Origin: Fratercula arctica
Lineage: Eukaryota > Chordata > Aves > Charadriiformes > Alcidae
Direction of reading: 5' to 3'
Length of the DNA stretch: 64,000 nucleotides
Assembly (NCBI GenBank): GCA_947846985.1
Contig: CANTUZ010000004.1
Location: 48,035,672-48,099,671, forward strand
In this document: positions 1 to 12,960 of the stretch, one piece after another
Position numbering within the stretch: the first letter of the stretch is position 1
Layout of the letters: every line of letters begins with the position of its first letter
Made by a program: the position numbers and the translations under genes
Notes under the pieces: generated by a model
What the model was told of the DNA's origin: nothing
The model's input: the letters and a program-made list of their open reading frames with translations, nothing else
The model's database searches: none

Positions 1-3000
1 TGAGTGCTCAAAGAGCAAAGCCAGCAGAGTTAAACCCTCCTTTCCTGCTGTGTTATCTCAAAGGAGACTTGCCAAATCACCCTGGCTTGCCTCCCCCTAC
101 ATGGAACTCCAAGGGAACAAGTGGGAGCCAGTTGGGGCTGCTGCTAATACAGGTTTCAGGGCATACAGGTAGTAGGGTCTCTAGCCCTCAGAAATGCATC
201 AGACAGCAGATCTTAGTCCAGGAGTTTGCTGTAAAAACAGTGACTAATCTCTACCCAGATGTGGTTGGTTTGGAAGTACATGGGGATATGTAATCAGGTT
301 TCCTTGCAACAGGCTGGTGATTGTTCAGTGAGATATTGGGCTAGTTTGTTATACATCATGCTGATACGGGAAAGTCCTGATTGCCTTGAGCACTCGGAGA
401 TCCAGTGACTTCAGCAGGGAGATGTAGTATCTCAAGCCTATTTTTTCTTATAGACACCCCAACCACAGATATGATCCAAAAACCCATGCTCTTGCTAGGT
501 TCTGAGGAGTTTACCAATTTTTCTGAGCAGGAGTATATCTGCTGTTTCATCTTTTTCAGAGTTGCATGGTTATAAGGCTTCCAACTTTATATTGTTTAGC
601 ACAAGAATTTTTTTTTCAGCTTGTGGATCCCCAGCATTTCCAGCAGAAAACTTTGATACAAAAGCATTGCAAAAGCATGGCTACTGCTGTTAGGCTTGTC
701 CTCCTCAGATATTTTCCCCGGCTCTTCAGAAGCTGTCATTGACATGCAGACCAAAGGTTGAAAACCTGCGCCACATCGCAAGGTTCATTCCAGAGGCTTG
801 CTGCTTCTCTTGGAAATTCCAGTTTTACTCCAAATATTCTTCTCCTTGCTTGCTTCTTCATCCTTTCAGTGAGCCACCTTCAGAGCAACCCCTCTCCAGC
901 ATTCCTCCCATCCCACTGCCATGATGCTGCCTTTATTCCTGGTGGAATTACTGAAGCCTTTCCTCCTCCCCGCAGCATTCATGTGTCCCAGCGCAGGGTT
1001 TACCCCAGGCTTCCCATTGCGTAGGCCTCTGTACTGCTGCCAGACGATACTTGCAGTATATGCTGCGGGTGATTCTCTCAGCCTCTGGAATGAATTATTT
1101 TACTGCTGCCAACTTGTCAGAGAAATCAGCTTGAAAGCTGAGCCAGAGCGCAGTCCTGGGAGCGACCTATTCGAAGGGGAAGCAAGTCACCATTGAGCAA
1201 AATAAATAGGGGAAAGCATCAGCTGGATAATATGAGTGCTGTTTTATAAGGGAATTTCAAAAGAACCAATTAGCCTTCAATAGGGAACCAGGTCCTATGT
1301 TTAAAACTCATAAATATACAAATCATGACACTGTAATTAAGTGTTGTTGTTTCCCAGTTTGGTTGTTTGGGTTTTCGGTTTTTTGGTTTTTTTTTTAAAG
1401 GGTATAGTTTTCTGTTTAACTGCTGTTCTTGTAAAGATTTGGCATGGTCTGGGACATTTTTCTCTTCTTGGTTACCTCGCAAGGAATTTGCATTCCTGCT
1501 CGGTGCCTGTGCTTTGGTGTGCGTGCTGCCACTGAAAAGGCTGTGAGCCATAAATAAAAGAACAATATGACCGCAAGCACCCCCCGCAGAGGAAGAAGAA
1601 AGACATGAGTAAAATAATATGCCAGAGAAAATCGTAGACCAGATAATTTATCTGCCCCTAATTATTTCTGGGCCAGAATGAGGTATTTCAAATAGTAAGA
1701 AAACAACTCTCATATTTTTTTTCTAGTGATTTCAAACCATTGGCCTATTACAAGTTGATTCAATTTTAGTTGGCTGTTTTTCAAGAAAAAAATTACCAGA
1801 GGTCACTTATGAGCACTGCAGAATCAACTGCATATACGTTTCTGAAACAGAAAGGCTATTTTTTCATGCGTTTCTGACACTTTCAGCCATTCAGACTCCA
1901 ATGTCTTGAAAGAAAACACATCTCAGGTGTCACATTAATCTGGTTGGTATGAGATTATGGCTTGCAAATTGCTGATTTTGGATATGGATGCCTGGTCCAT
2001 TTAAACGACTTCAGCATAAATAGTAATAATAGACTACAGTGGCACAGTCTTTCAGAAGATGAGACAAAAAGCTGTCCTTGTTAAAACAAAAGGATACCCC
2101 AGAAGCAGGAAATTTAATATTATTAATGAAAACAGAAGGAATTATTAGGAATGCTTTCACACGATAAGAGTTCCTCATTCAGGACGTACTACCAGGGGGA
2201 CTTTACCAAGGGGTCTTGCTGAATCTTTTTTTGCTGAACGCGTCTGCAGCACCATGAACTCCGCTATAACCTATGATGTATTTGTAACATTTGCATGTAA
2301 TCTGTCAGGCAGGGCCTCTACTATAGAGCGTGGGAGTTTCGGGCCCATGGGATTTGCGAGGCTACAGATGCAGAAGTTTAAGTCAGTCAGATTTGTGGCA
2401 TGGACAGGGGTTTCCCCGGTGTTAGAAGTGAAGAGTAAGCCCCGAGTGTGCTGCAGTCTGACTGCGCACAGGCTATTCTCACAAGGTTTCCGTTTTCAAG
2501 GTTTGGATGCATTTTTGACATTGGAGTTCTCCTTTTAAGCTGATCCTCCACAATTTTTCAAGGTTCACCCACAAATCATAATTACCCTAGAGGATAACAG
2601 CACATGGATGCAATGAAATGCGTTCATAAAAGTGCTTGGTTTTGCATTGATGGGGCTCTAACTGCTTGTTATCTCTGAGCATGATTTAGAGGGACATAAA
2701 AGTAGCATCTCAGCCTTACACATTCATAACTCCTTCCATCAAAAGATCTCAAAGCATTTTACACACAGATGTAACTGGATAATATGTCCTGTTGTCTGTG
2801 TGGCATTTCCAACATCAGTTATCATCATTCTAAACCATATGCCAGGGTCTAGAGTATTCCCTGAAGTATTTTATATGGGAGGAATACATGTAAATAGAAT
2901 ATCTGGCAATCTATGAATGGCTCACAGGATTTTAATCAACTGCACAGTTTTAAGATTGGTATTTAAATCCCTCTCACATCTGTTGTTTAAAATAGCCAGC

Positions 3001-6000
3001 AGCGTGTGGGATACATTCAGTATGCAATATTCATATGAGTATGTTAATAATAGTATACATTATCACAGTAAAAAATAAGGTGTATAAATGCAGTGCTCGT
3101 TAGACTAAGTAACTAGAGGTTTTGGAGAAAGCACTGTTTAACAGTAAAGAAATAAATATTTTCCCCTGGCAGATAATACTGGGATATGTTCTCAGTGTTT
3201 TGAATAGAGGACTTAAATCTTCCCATTTGCACCCTTGGTACACACCGTGGCTTCCAGTGCTCTCCAAGAGCAGTCCTTATGGGGTAACTCGCATAGAAAG
3301 CTCATAAACTGCACCTGCTTTAGCTTCTAAATATCAAAGAAGGTGAAATACTTCTTAGAAAAACTTGTTTATGGATCGTCTGGGCAAGGTCATAGGTGAC
3401 AGCTAACTCTGGTTAGGTGTTAGCTAGCTCTGGTTCGCCGACAAGCACTGAATTCAAATTGCAGCCATAGGCCGTCTTCTCAATGCGTTTGTATGGTCTC
3501 CGTGCCTTTGTTCCCTATCTGCCAGACAGTATTACTCACGCAGGCTCCTGCCACGCTTTCTTCATCTCAGTGAAGCTTTTAAAAGAGGTTCAAGGTATGA
3601 AGTGCACTAACACGGGGTGCATTGCGTCTCTGACTGTAGAGGGTTCTGAGTGTTGGGGAGAGCTGTACCCTCACTCTCCAAAAAATGCAGTAACTCTGCG
3701 ACTAAGCACCCAAAAGCTGTTGAATTCTACCTAAAATGATCTTGGGTTTCACGTGTCTTCTTAGGTAGCTACAGTCTCTGGTCCTGCGCTGGTTGTTGTT
3801 CTCATACACTGCTGGTCATGTCACAGGACAGGCATTTTTTAAAAAAAAAACATACAAAGAACACAAGGGAATTTAATTCCATCCCACAGGAATGACTGTA
3901 CCACACTAGTCATTGTTTTGAAGTATGTTTTAGAAATTTGTAATGACAGCATTGGGATTATATAGTTAATTGCAGAGCGACCATTTTTACAATTTGTGTT
4001 TTACCCCACATGGAAAGCTATAATTTACTCCAAGTAATTAGGTTAGGTTTAATTTTGGCCAGACATAGGCCCATATTATCCCGTGTAATATACTGTAATC
4101 CTCACGTTAGGTAGGGTGCCAAGTATTCCGTTTGTTTTGGGAGCCAACAAAATTGCCACTTGTCCAGAGTTGTTCTTGGACAGAATTGTGAAAGTGGTAA
4201 CATTTTGCTACTTAAACCAGTTTATTATTAGTTTAACATATGCATATCATTCATTGAGCATTATGTAGAAGGTGTATGGCACTTCACTAATAAAATAATG
4301 TGTTTAACAGCATATGGAGGCAATGTTGAAAGGCTTGACATCATCAGACACTGAGACTGCTTTCTGTCTTTCATGATGTGACCCCAAAATCTCAATTTTC
4401 TTTAGCTTCTTGTCATGCTATGAAGTGTAGTGGTCAGACATTATACCACTGCCATATTGCTATTACACTACTGCATATGAGTTTATTAATAAAAGTTAAA
4501 TCTAAGTTTAAAAAAAAAAGTAAGCTAAAATTAATTTTTCCTCTCTACCCTTTCAAAGGCCTTTTCTGTACTTTCTGAGTGGTTTGCCTGTCCTTTAGAA
4601 AGTCTATTTATCAAAAGATATCAAAAGAGTATATAGTCATAGGTTGGTGGCTGTTGAGGGGCTCACAGCTGCAAATGGCATATTTTTTTGAAATCCACAT
4701 TTATTAAATGTATGGACTGTTTTCTGAAATAGTTCTCTTTACTTCTGAAATCTGAGAGGAGGGATTCCCTAACAACATTTTGTGCCTAACTGAATATAAC
4801 TAACATCTTAGACACTGAGATTTTTATGTTTTGTGTATGGTTTATTTCTTTGCGCTGTTACCACTTGTAGGTGTTGTTATTTATTGAAATCAAAGTTAAA
4901 ACATAATAGGCTAATGATAGATCTTGATGAGGTGGGATTTTTTGCCTCAAGCAAACACACAAGGGGCTCACTTTTCCTATTAAAGACATTAAGCAGCAGA
5001 CCGCTCTGAGAGTTTGCTTCATTTGTTAATTGTCATACTCCGTAGGATGTTTCATTTTCTTCCATAGGAGATATTTTTACTTTTCTACCAGAAGACTATG
5101 AAATATGTAAGTCCATAAAGAATGTTTCAATAATTTCCATACTGTTGTTGAAGAAACAGCTGGATCCACATTCCTGTCTGTAAAGTCCAGTATTGCAATT
5201 CCCAGTTCATCATGATGGATTGGGTAATTCCACACTAAGGAATTAACTCAGTGTTTGGAAGGGTCAGGATTGTACGATTGATTATTTTTGTTTGATTATA
5301 AATGCCATCCAAAAATAATTCCTGTACTCAGTCACTGACAAATATGACCTCTCTTCCAGCCTCCTGGAAATTTCTTTGTGCTGGCTATTTTGACCATGTG
5401 GATGTTCAGGGCGATACAATATGTATCAATGATGTTCCCACACATCTTAGTGAAGGAAATAATAACTATTGATCAGTGCTACAAGGAAGGAGAGTGATAG
5501 AGGTATAACTTCATAGGGAACAGCAGCTGCACAGTGGTTAAAATAGAAGGCTGAGAGCCAGGTTTTACCAGTTTATCCTCGGCTCTGCTGTAATCTTCTT
5601 CTTATCATTAACCTTGCATTAGTCCTTTCAGTGGCATGCCTCCCTCCCCCAACCCTAAGCAATTTAGGATTGTTGGAGACAGAATTTTGGCCTATGTTCT
5701 TGGGTGGAGTGTTCATACCACCTCACTTTTGGCACCCACTGTACATGGCTGAGGCCTCCTCCATCATCTCTTCTGCAGTCAGGGAAGAGAGGTAGATGTC
5801 AACCTGACCGTTTCATTCTCACTCCTAACTTGGGTACTACAGTTAGGTTTCTAAAGTAAGGACTATTTCAACATCTTTATTTGTCAGATAACAATTAAAA
5901 TCACATAATTCTTCCCAATGTTTATAAACGTACTATAAGCAACTAGCGATTTATTGTTATAAATAATAAATGCAATAAAATTGTTATAAATTCAGATAGG

Positions 6001-7013
6001 CTGATTGGTGTTATAAATGAAGCTTTGCTTCTCAACTCTATAAAAGTACAAGAGCCCCATCATTCCTCCAATCAGGCCAAAACAGGTGGATACTAAAAAA
6101 TATGTTTCCTGAGGAACCTTAGTACGTGTGACATCTGCTCTGTGCCTGCACTACCCAGGCAGTAAACTCTGTGAAAAGAGTCTGTCTTTTGTGCCGTGTG
6201 AGAACAATGTCTAATATACTGGGAAACGGTCTCGAAGAAATCCTTGATGCTATCATGGTGCAAATAACAATTAAAAAATACTGGGAAATATTATCAATTT
6301 GTTCAAGGTCCGGAACAGCTGATTGGTAATTGCTGTCTTTTTGGTGCTACTATTCATGCTCAGAAAGTGCTGGTGACAAGACAGAAGCCTAACTACTCAC
6401 CTTTTTTCTCTGATTTCTTCGCCCTTTCATCCTCTTCAGTAGTAGATCAAGAATATACCGCAGAGTGGTGCCTGTGGTACAGAGCTCTCGGGGCTGCTGT
6501 GTATGCTGGAGCATGCTGATAAAAATAGTAACCTCAACAACAACAACAAAGAAGGAAGAATTGTTTTCTTGCCCCCTGTGGAATGGAGACCTGAAGGCAG
6601 GCAGGAGGTCCTGGTGTCTGGAGGAGTCGGCATGGCGGAAGGCCTGTGATTGCCTTTGCAATGTAATTGTTATAATGGTAGGCCAGGGAATTGCAGTGGT
6701 GCAGTGAAAAGCTCCAGCCATTTCTCCTTGTGGTTCTTTGTGTGGTTACAGCAGGAGCTGGAGCATCCCTATGTGGAGATGTGCCATAAGAATGTGTCTC
6801 AGATGACTTTGTGAGCTCTGTTGGTAGTGATAGACCACAAGGAGCAAGGGAAGAACTAAACCTTCAAGGAAGACTTCTCTCTCCACAGCTTTATGGAAAG
6901 TGGTTGAGGAAGGAGGGGGAGAAAGGGTTATAAAGTAGGTGCAGATCTGAACCAGATACAGAGTCATGGGGATGAAGGGGAGGAGAGAGATGAAGATGGT
7001 ATGCACAGGTCTC

Positions 7014-7048
7014 ATCCTGCATGGACTCAAAAGAGCTCCATGCAGGAT
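7014..7048. repeat. Perfect 12-bp inverted repeat
   Basis: ATCCTGCATGGA (7014-7025) and TCCATGCAGGAT (7037-7048) are exact complements around an 11-base spacer; a further CTC/GAG pairing inside the loop is possible. Intronic; no known element recognised. Confidence 0.9.
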
Positions 7049-7283
7049 CTCAGAAGATCTCCAAAGTTCCTCTACATAGATGTAGCCAATAGAGAATTTT
7101 TTTATGGTCTTCACAGACTCCTTTTTGCATGAACATTTTTTTCTATTGGGCTTTTTCATTCTTATTGATTGTACTGTATTCACAATAACAGTGAAGGAAT
7201 TACTAAAGCTCTCTTTGCCAACTTTGGCAAATGGAATTGTAAAATCTCTAGTTCAGCCATAGTTAGACTATTATAATTTTAAA

Positions 7284-7945
7284 TGTTCCAGAGATTGAGG
7301 CTGGAAATCTGCCCAGTGGAAAAGGACCTGGGGCTCTTGGTTGTCAGTCGGCTGGATATGAGCCAGCAGTGTGTGCAGGTGGCCAATAGCATCCTGTCTT
7401 GTATCAGAAGTAGTTTGGCCAGCAGGATTCATATACTGTGTTCAGTATTGGGCCCCTCACTACAAGAAAGACATTGAGGTGCTGGAGCGTGTCTAAAGAA
7501 GCGCAACAAAGCTGGTGAAGGGTCTAGAGCGCAAGTCTTATGAAGATTGGCTGAGGGAATTGTTTAGTCTGGAGAAAAGGAGGCTGAGGGGAGACCTTAT
7601 CAGTCTCTACAACTACCTGAAAGGAGGTTGTAGTGAGGTGGGTCTTGGTCTCTTATCCCAAGTAACAAATGATAGGACAAGAGAAAATAGCTTCAAGTGG
7701 CATAAGGGGAGGTTTAGACTGGGTATTAGGAAAAATTTCTTCACCTCAAGGGTTGTCAAGCATTGGAACAGGCAAGGAAATGTTTGAGTCACCATCCCTG
7801 GAGGTATTTAAAAGGCATGTAGATGTGGTGCTTCAGGACATGGTTTAGTGGTAACTTGGCACTGTTAGGCTAACGGTTGGACTCCATGATCTTAAAGGTC
7901 TTTTCCAACCTAAATGATTCAATGATTTTGTGATTCTGTGAAATA
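7284..7945 (+). mobile_element. CR1 LINE, 5'-truncated, end of ORF2 plus 3' tail, with internal deletion
   Basis: The segment translates, with frame breaks, to the C-terminal end of CR1 ORF2: GPSLQERH, then [19 protein letters not shown], then [12 protein letters not shown], then [17 protein letters not shown]. The 3' end carries the CR1 signature GGACTCCATGATCTTAAAGG followed by decayed ATTCTATG-type octamers (GATTCAATGATTTTGTGATT). Compared with the usual CR1 consensus, a block after GGCCAGCAGGATTCA is missing, so the sequence jumps to ATACTGTGTTCAG. The ORF is broken by frameshifts and a TAA; the copy is dead. It inserted in the sense orientation in the FGFRL1 intron. Confidence 0.93.
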
Positions 7946-9039
7946 GAACCTCTTTCTCTTCTTCTGGGTGACTTATTCCATAGTTTAGCAGATGCCCCTC
8001 TTGGTAAGCTTTGCAATATGTTCAATTTAAATATTCCATTTTCTATCTATCTCATTATTTGTGTATCAATCCCTTTATATACCTAAAATACCCTGCTTTT
8101 CTGAAGTTTCATCTCTCCACCTTACACATTTACCTCTCTAAGGAAATATGTGATCCCTTTCCATATCAAAGTTTTTTAATCGAGCTCAAAGAATAAACCA
8201 CAACATTCTTTAGTGGTCTGCAAGAGCATGGAGCAGGGATATGTCTATGTTGGACTCCCAGCAGAGATTGCAGTATTAAGAAGGAATTAGTGGTAAAAGA
8301 GTTAGCTCAGGTGCTGGTAGCAGCTTATGCACAGCAGTGCTAGATTCTCTGCCGACTGATAAAACTCTCCAGAGAAGTAGGACTGGTTTGCCTGTGCTGT
8401 TGGAGCTAGATTGGTACCAGCCCATAAAACAAGCTGGCTCTGATATGTCTGCGCTGCCCCATAGTCCCTCCTTCCTTCGTTCTGTGGAAAGGAGTTAAGT
8501 CTTCTTTGGTCTTAAAGCAGTCACTTCTGATATATGTTCACCTGTGTGCTGAGATGTGGGATGCAGCAATAACCACCAATTAAGAACTGTGTCATCTACA
8601 GGTAATAAGATGGGCCTATACATCATCATAACTTAAAAATGTGAGTTACTGATCTAGCGAGGGACAGAAGTGTTGTTTCTTCACTCCCCAGCCAGGGCTT
8701 TGGTCTGTAAACTGTGGCACCTCTCCAGTGTTTCGGGAGGCCGGTGGGCTGCAAACATTTCTTTTGCAAAGCATCCTGCTTACAGAGAGATTCCCTGTGC
8801 TATGGCTGAAGTGAATTCCATTAAATTTTTTGCATGGAAATTCTCATGAAAATGTCCAGAGCTGAAAATACCAAAAAAGCCACTAACACAAACCGTTTTT
8901 ATTTTTATTTTCTGGAAATTCCAGTATCAATACCTCTGGTTATTTTTGGCTCAACTGGAGTCAAAGGCAGTAAGCAGTAAAGTCTTCAGTGCCCGTTACA
9001 GAGGCAAATTGTCTGCCAGCAACCTTTTAGTTTGTGTTG

Positions 9040-9097
9040 GTTTTGTTGTTTTTTGGTTGGGTTTTGGTTTTTGGTTTTTTTTTTTTTTTTTTTTTTT
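9040..9097. repeat. GGTTTT-rich stretch and 23-base T run
   Basis: Irregular GGTTTT units lead into an uninterrupted T tract at 9075-9097. It could be the complement of a poly-A tail, but no retroposed body is recognisable next to it. Confidence 0.85.
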
Positions 9098-12000
9098 GAG
9101 AAAAGTAGAGTGTTCCTTGGCTTTGTGCTCCTCTGAGTGGGTTTCTTCTTTTTCATCTTGAGGGGTTTTGTTTGGCTGGGCCCAAGGAGAGGGGTTTCCT
9201 CCATGAGATCTTTTTTCTTCCCTCCAAATATTCCTGATCCCTTTGCTTTCACTATGCCATTCCAAATAAATTCTAAATACATTTCCTGTCTTTTCATAGC
9301 ATCAGCACTCTTAATACAGTAGGTGACACTCTAAATATAGTAGGCGGGTTAAGGAATGGTGGTCATGAGATTAAGGGTTGATGGAGGAACTATGAAAAAC
9401 ATTCAGAATAGTAGCTAAGATTTACACCAGGTTTGTATTATGGGATGAGTTCACTGGAGTTTTGTCATGTCTGCCTCTGGCAGAAAGGAGGGTTCAGGGA
9501 GGAGGCTTGCTAAATTAGACCTCAATGGTGGGAGGAAATTCAGAATTAGTTAAGATGAGGATTTTGCATCTTAATCTTTTTCATGACTTCAAATCAGCCT
9601 TGGGATTCATCTGTGGATCACCAGTTCCAAGGGTTCTGAAGCCATAATTCAGACCTCACAAAGCAAGCTGAAAAATCACAAGATCTCAAAAATTAGTTCC
9701 TTTTCCTCCAAGCTTTTAGGGTATATTTGTGTAGTGTTCTTCTTTACAATCACAGATGTTAAGAATTATTATGATTACAAAAAAAGTTAGATTCTCAAGT
9801 AGTCACTTACCACAATAGAGGTCCTTCAGGAACACCCCAAATATCACAAGACAAGCAATAATATCCTGGCAGCTGGCAGAGGTAGCTTTCAGATGGAAAT
9901 CACGTGCTAGCCAGTAGGTTGGGATGTGTTTCCCTAGCCATTAGGGGTTAATACCAGCTGAAATTCTAGTGAAACCTGGAGTGTTAATCCATGTTAAGGA
10001 GATCTGGGGAAAGCAAGTGCCTTAATCCCTGCAAACCCAGTGATAAAGTTGTTACTGCCTGCCTACATATACACCTCATGGACCATTTATCTGGGCATCA
10101 GATGAACCAGTCAGGATAGCAGAAGACTCCCTAAAACAAAGTACAAAATGATCTTTCCCTTGTGTTCCTCTTTAATTTCGTGCAAGTATTACAGGAAATA
10201 CTGAATTTATCTGAGATAAACTGCAGAGGCCTACTTTTTCAGATTGTACTTGCTTTCATGTGTGTTTTCTTCTATCTACTGCACCATCAGGACTACTGAA
10301 AAATTAGTCCAATAGCTTCCCAGTATAAGTTTATGGTGTGTTCCCACCCCTCAGTTTTAGTGGCTAGGCTTAGCAGAACAAATGGTGATTTAAGTCCTAG
10401 TAAGATCCAAGACCCGCCTCCCACAAGCAACTTGTGTTTTGTCACTAGACATCTGCAGCAGCGAAGGACATTGGGGAGTAAATATGATGTGCAAATATGC
10501 CACATCTGGGTAAACGTGAGAGTCAGCTCTTAAAGCTGGAGTTCAGAGAGATCTCTTTCATTCATCCATGGGAGAAGGCCTCATTATAATTGTTCAAGCC
10601 TGACTGGATTACATCACTTTCCCCCTCATTTCACTCCCTCCCTGCTTGCCTCCCTCCTTTTATTTACACCCCTTGTTCGGCAGCAGCGTTGAGCGAGGGC
10701 TCCCTTAATGATGCATGCTGATCGCTTCATTCCCCGTTGCCCCCCCATCGCCTCCCCCAGTGCTTTGAAGTGTGCTCAGGTCTCAGGCTCCAGTTCAGAG
10801 GTCACTTTGTTTATTTATGCAAAGCTGGCTCATCTGTGAAATGGGGCTTTCAAGGCCTCTGACATCAAAGACTCCAAAGCTGGTCCCATCAAGTCAGAGC
10901 AGGGACGAGCCTTGCATTATAACAAATTGAAGCAACTTTGTGAATCATAGAAAAATATCACGGCTAGATTTTTGCTTCAAAAATTGGGCCGTTGTTTAGA
11001 CTCATGGTATGACGCTCAGCATGTAGTATTGGCCTGAAAACCAATCATACGCGTTCGGCTAAAACATGAAGCCTTCATGGAGAGTCTGTGGGTAAATAAA
11101 ATTTGATCCTGGCTCGGTAACAGTCTGTGAATATTTCCCATCAGTTTCTCTCAGAGCCGGAGCGTTATGCAGAATTTTCCATTTCTTTTGACCTTTAAGA
11201 GGGAATGGAACAATTCTGCTATGGTAATAAACAGTAACTATACCCTGTTTATGTGGCATAGGATCCCCAAAGTGCTTTGTCAATTGATGGAGTTACATAG
11301 AAAAATCCCTTTTCTGCAGAAATCCAGCCTGCTTTGGGACGGGGGTAGACCATGGCAGGCAATGTGCACAGATCATCATGCTTTCTGGGGGGAGAAAGGG
11401 CGATTTGGCCCATGAAGTCAGCACTGATAATCAGGGCCTCATACACTCAGACATGTCAAGTCTCATGGAAAACCAGTCCCGTGACTGCTCGTGATCGCGC
11501 ACTTCCCCAGCACAGCGCCAGCATCTCAGTCCTGTGGCATCTCAGACCTAGAAGCCAGCTTGGAATGAGATCCTGAAACAAGAGAGAGGCAATGGTGGGA
11601 GAGCAGCTAGGGACCATGCCACTTAGATGACATTCCTGAACAACGGGCTGATGCCTCTGGATCCATCCTGGCCCTGTCTTGTATGGTCAGGTGCGACATT
11701 TGAAGGGGAAGGGGCTACATGAGTTTATCCCGTGTCTCTAACTCTGCCACCTGACATGATATCAGAGCCTTCCACTTTAGGTTTCTCAACCAGCCAGCAT
11801 GCTCTGTAACACCATGGAACCAAATCGTATAGCGAGGACACCTAAATCATGTATATACGTTTTCTTAGCCTCAGGTACTCGTGACATAAAATTAGTCAGT
11901 GATTATTTTTCAAGGCAGGTTTTCCACTTTATCTTCCAACTGGCTGCTCTCCTAAGCCTGTGATACTGTCCAAGAAGTCCAGTACAGGATGACCTTCCAA

Positions 12001-12837
12001 TATAGGTCACAGAAAAGGGAGCTTGTAGGAAACTTCAGCTACTTATCCTTCTTAGCGCTGCCTCTTGCGGTAATCTGCTGGCAGCAAAGCTGGCAACGCT
12101 GCAGAGCTGGTCCCTGGTGCCCTTTGGCTGCAGGCTCATTTTTTTGTATATAGCTTATCACCCTGACCTGCCTGCCTCTCTAGGAGGTGACAAGAGCATG
12201 AGTAAGCAATGGGCTTATTAAGTCATTTTTGAATATAACTAAGACTCATGTGACTTCTGCTACTAACTCATCAGTTTGTATACTGGTCATACTTATCTGA
12301 ATGTGCCTCTTTTTTTCAGGTCTACTCTCTGTCTAATAAGAATTTTACCAGGCCATTTGCATTTGTGAAATACAAACAGCAGGTCTTCAGATTTGGCACT
12401 CTTAACCAGGCTTCAGACTGCAGGTTTGGGCTAAACCAGATGCCTCTGAACTTTCAGGAAATTTGGCTTTGCTTTCAGTGTCACAGATCCCTCCCTGGGA
12501 GTGAGCAGGCTGACCAAAGTGTGTTTGTGGTCCAGAAAGATATCCATCCTAGCTAGCACAGGGACCAGAACAACTGCACAAGTGTTTCCCTACCCTAGGA
12601 AGCCACTTGATATCAAAATTTAAAAAATAGCAAAGTTCTTCAAAACAGGGAGAGACCAATTCTTGTCAAGCAGCCGCAGTACTAACTTTGGATGGGGCAG
12701 GTGGAAGTCAAATCTTGGTGATATCTGTATTAGACAGGGGTATTCCATCCTAAGGGTGTACCTGGGATATCTGTCTCCCATAGTACTGTTCCACTTTATG
12801 CAATAATAAGCTCTTTTTTGGCTCTCTGAGACCACAG

Positions 12838-12960
12838 TCCAGAGCTTAAGACACTCACACAAGGTGCAAGAGGGGAGGTTCAAATCCCTCTCTGAACGCA
12901 GAAGAGGAACTTGACCCTGGGTCACTCGCATCCCAGGTTAACACTTTATCATTATATCAC
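12838..12960 (+). mobile_element. tRNA-derived SINE-like fossil
   Basis: It contains a near-perfect RNA polymerase III B-box, GGTTCAAATCC (12877-12887), followed by GAGGAACTTGACCCTGGGTC and CATCCCAGGTTAACACTT, a pattern remembered from ancient amniote tRNA-derived repeats. No intact tRNA fold was seen. Limits are approximate. Confidence 0.4.

Noticed and set aside
2700..2790. ATCAAAAGATCTCAAAGCATTTTACA, possible ancient L2/MIR relic
   Set aside because: Only one short motif matches; too little to annotate.
6746..7183. A 145-codon antisense frame with hydrophobic stretches
   Set aside because: I considered a receptor fragment, but there is no recognisable transmembrane-receptor motif and it includes the short hairpin.
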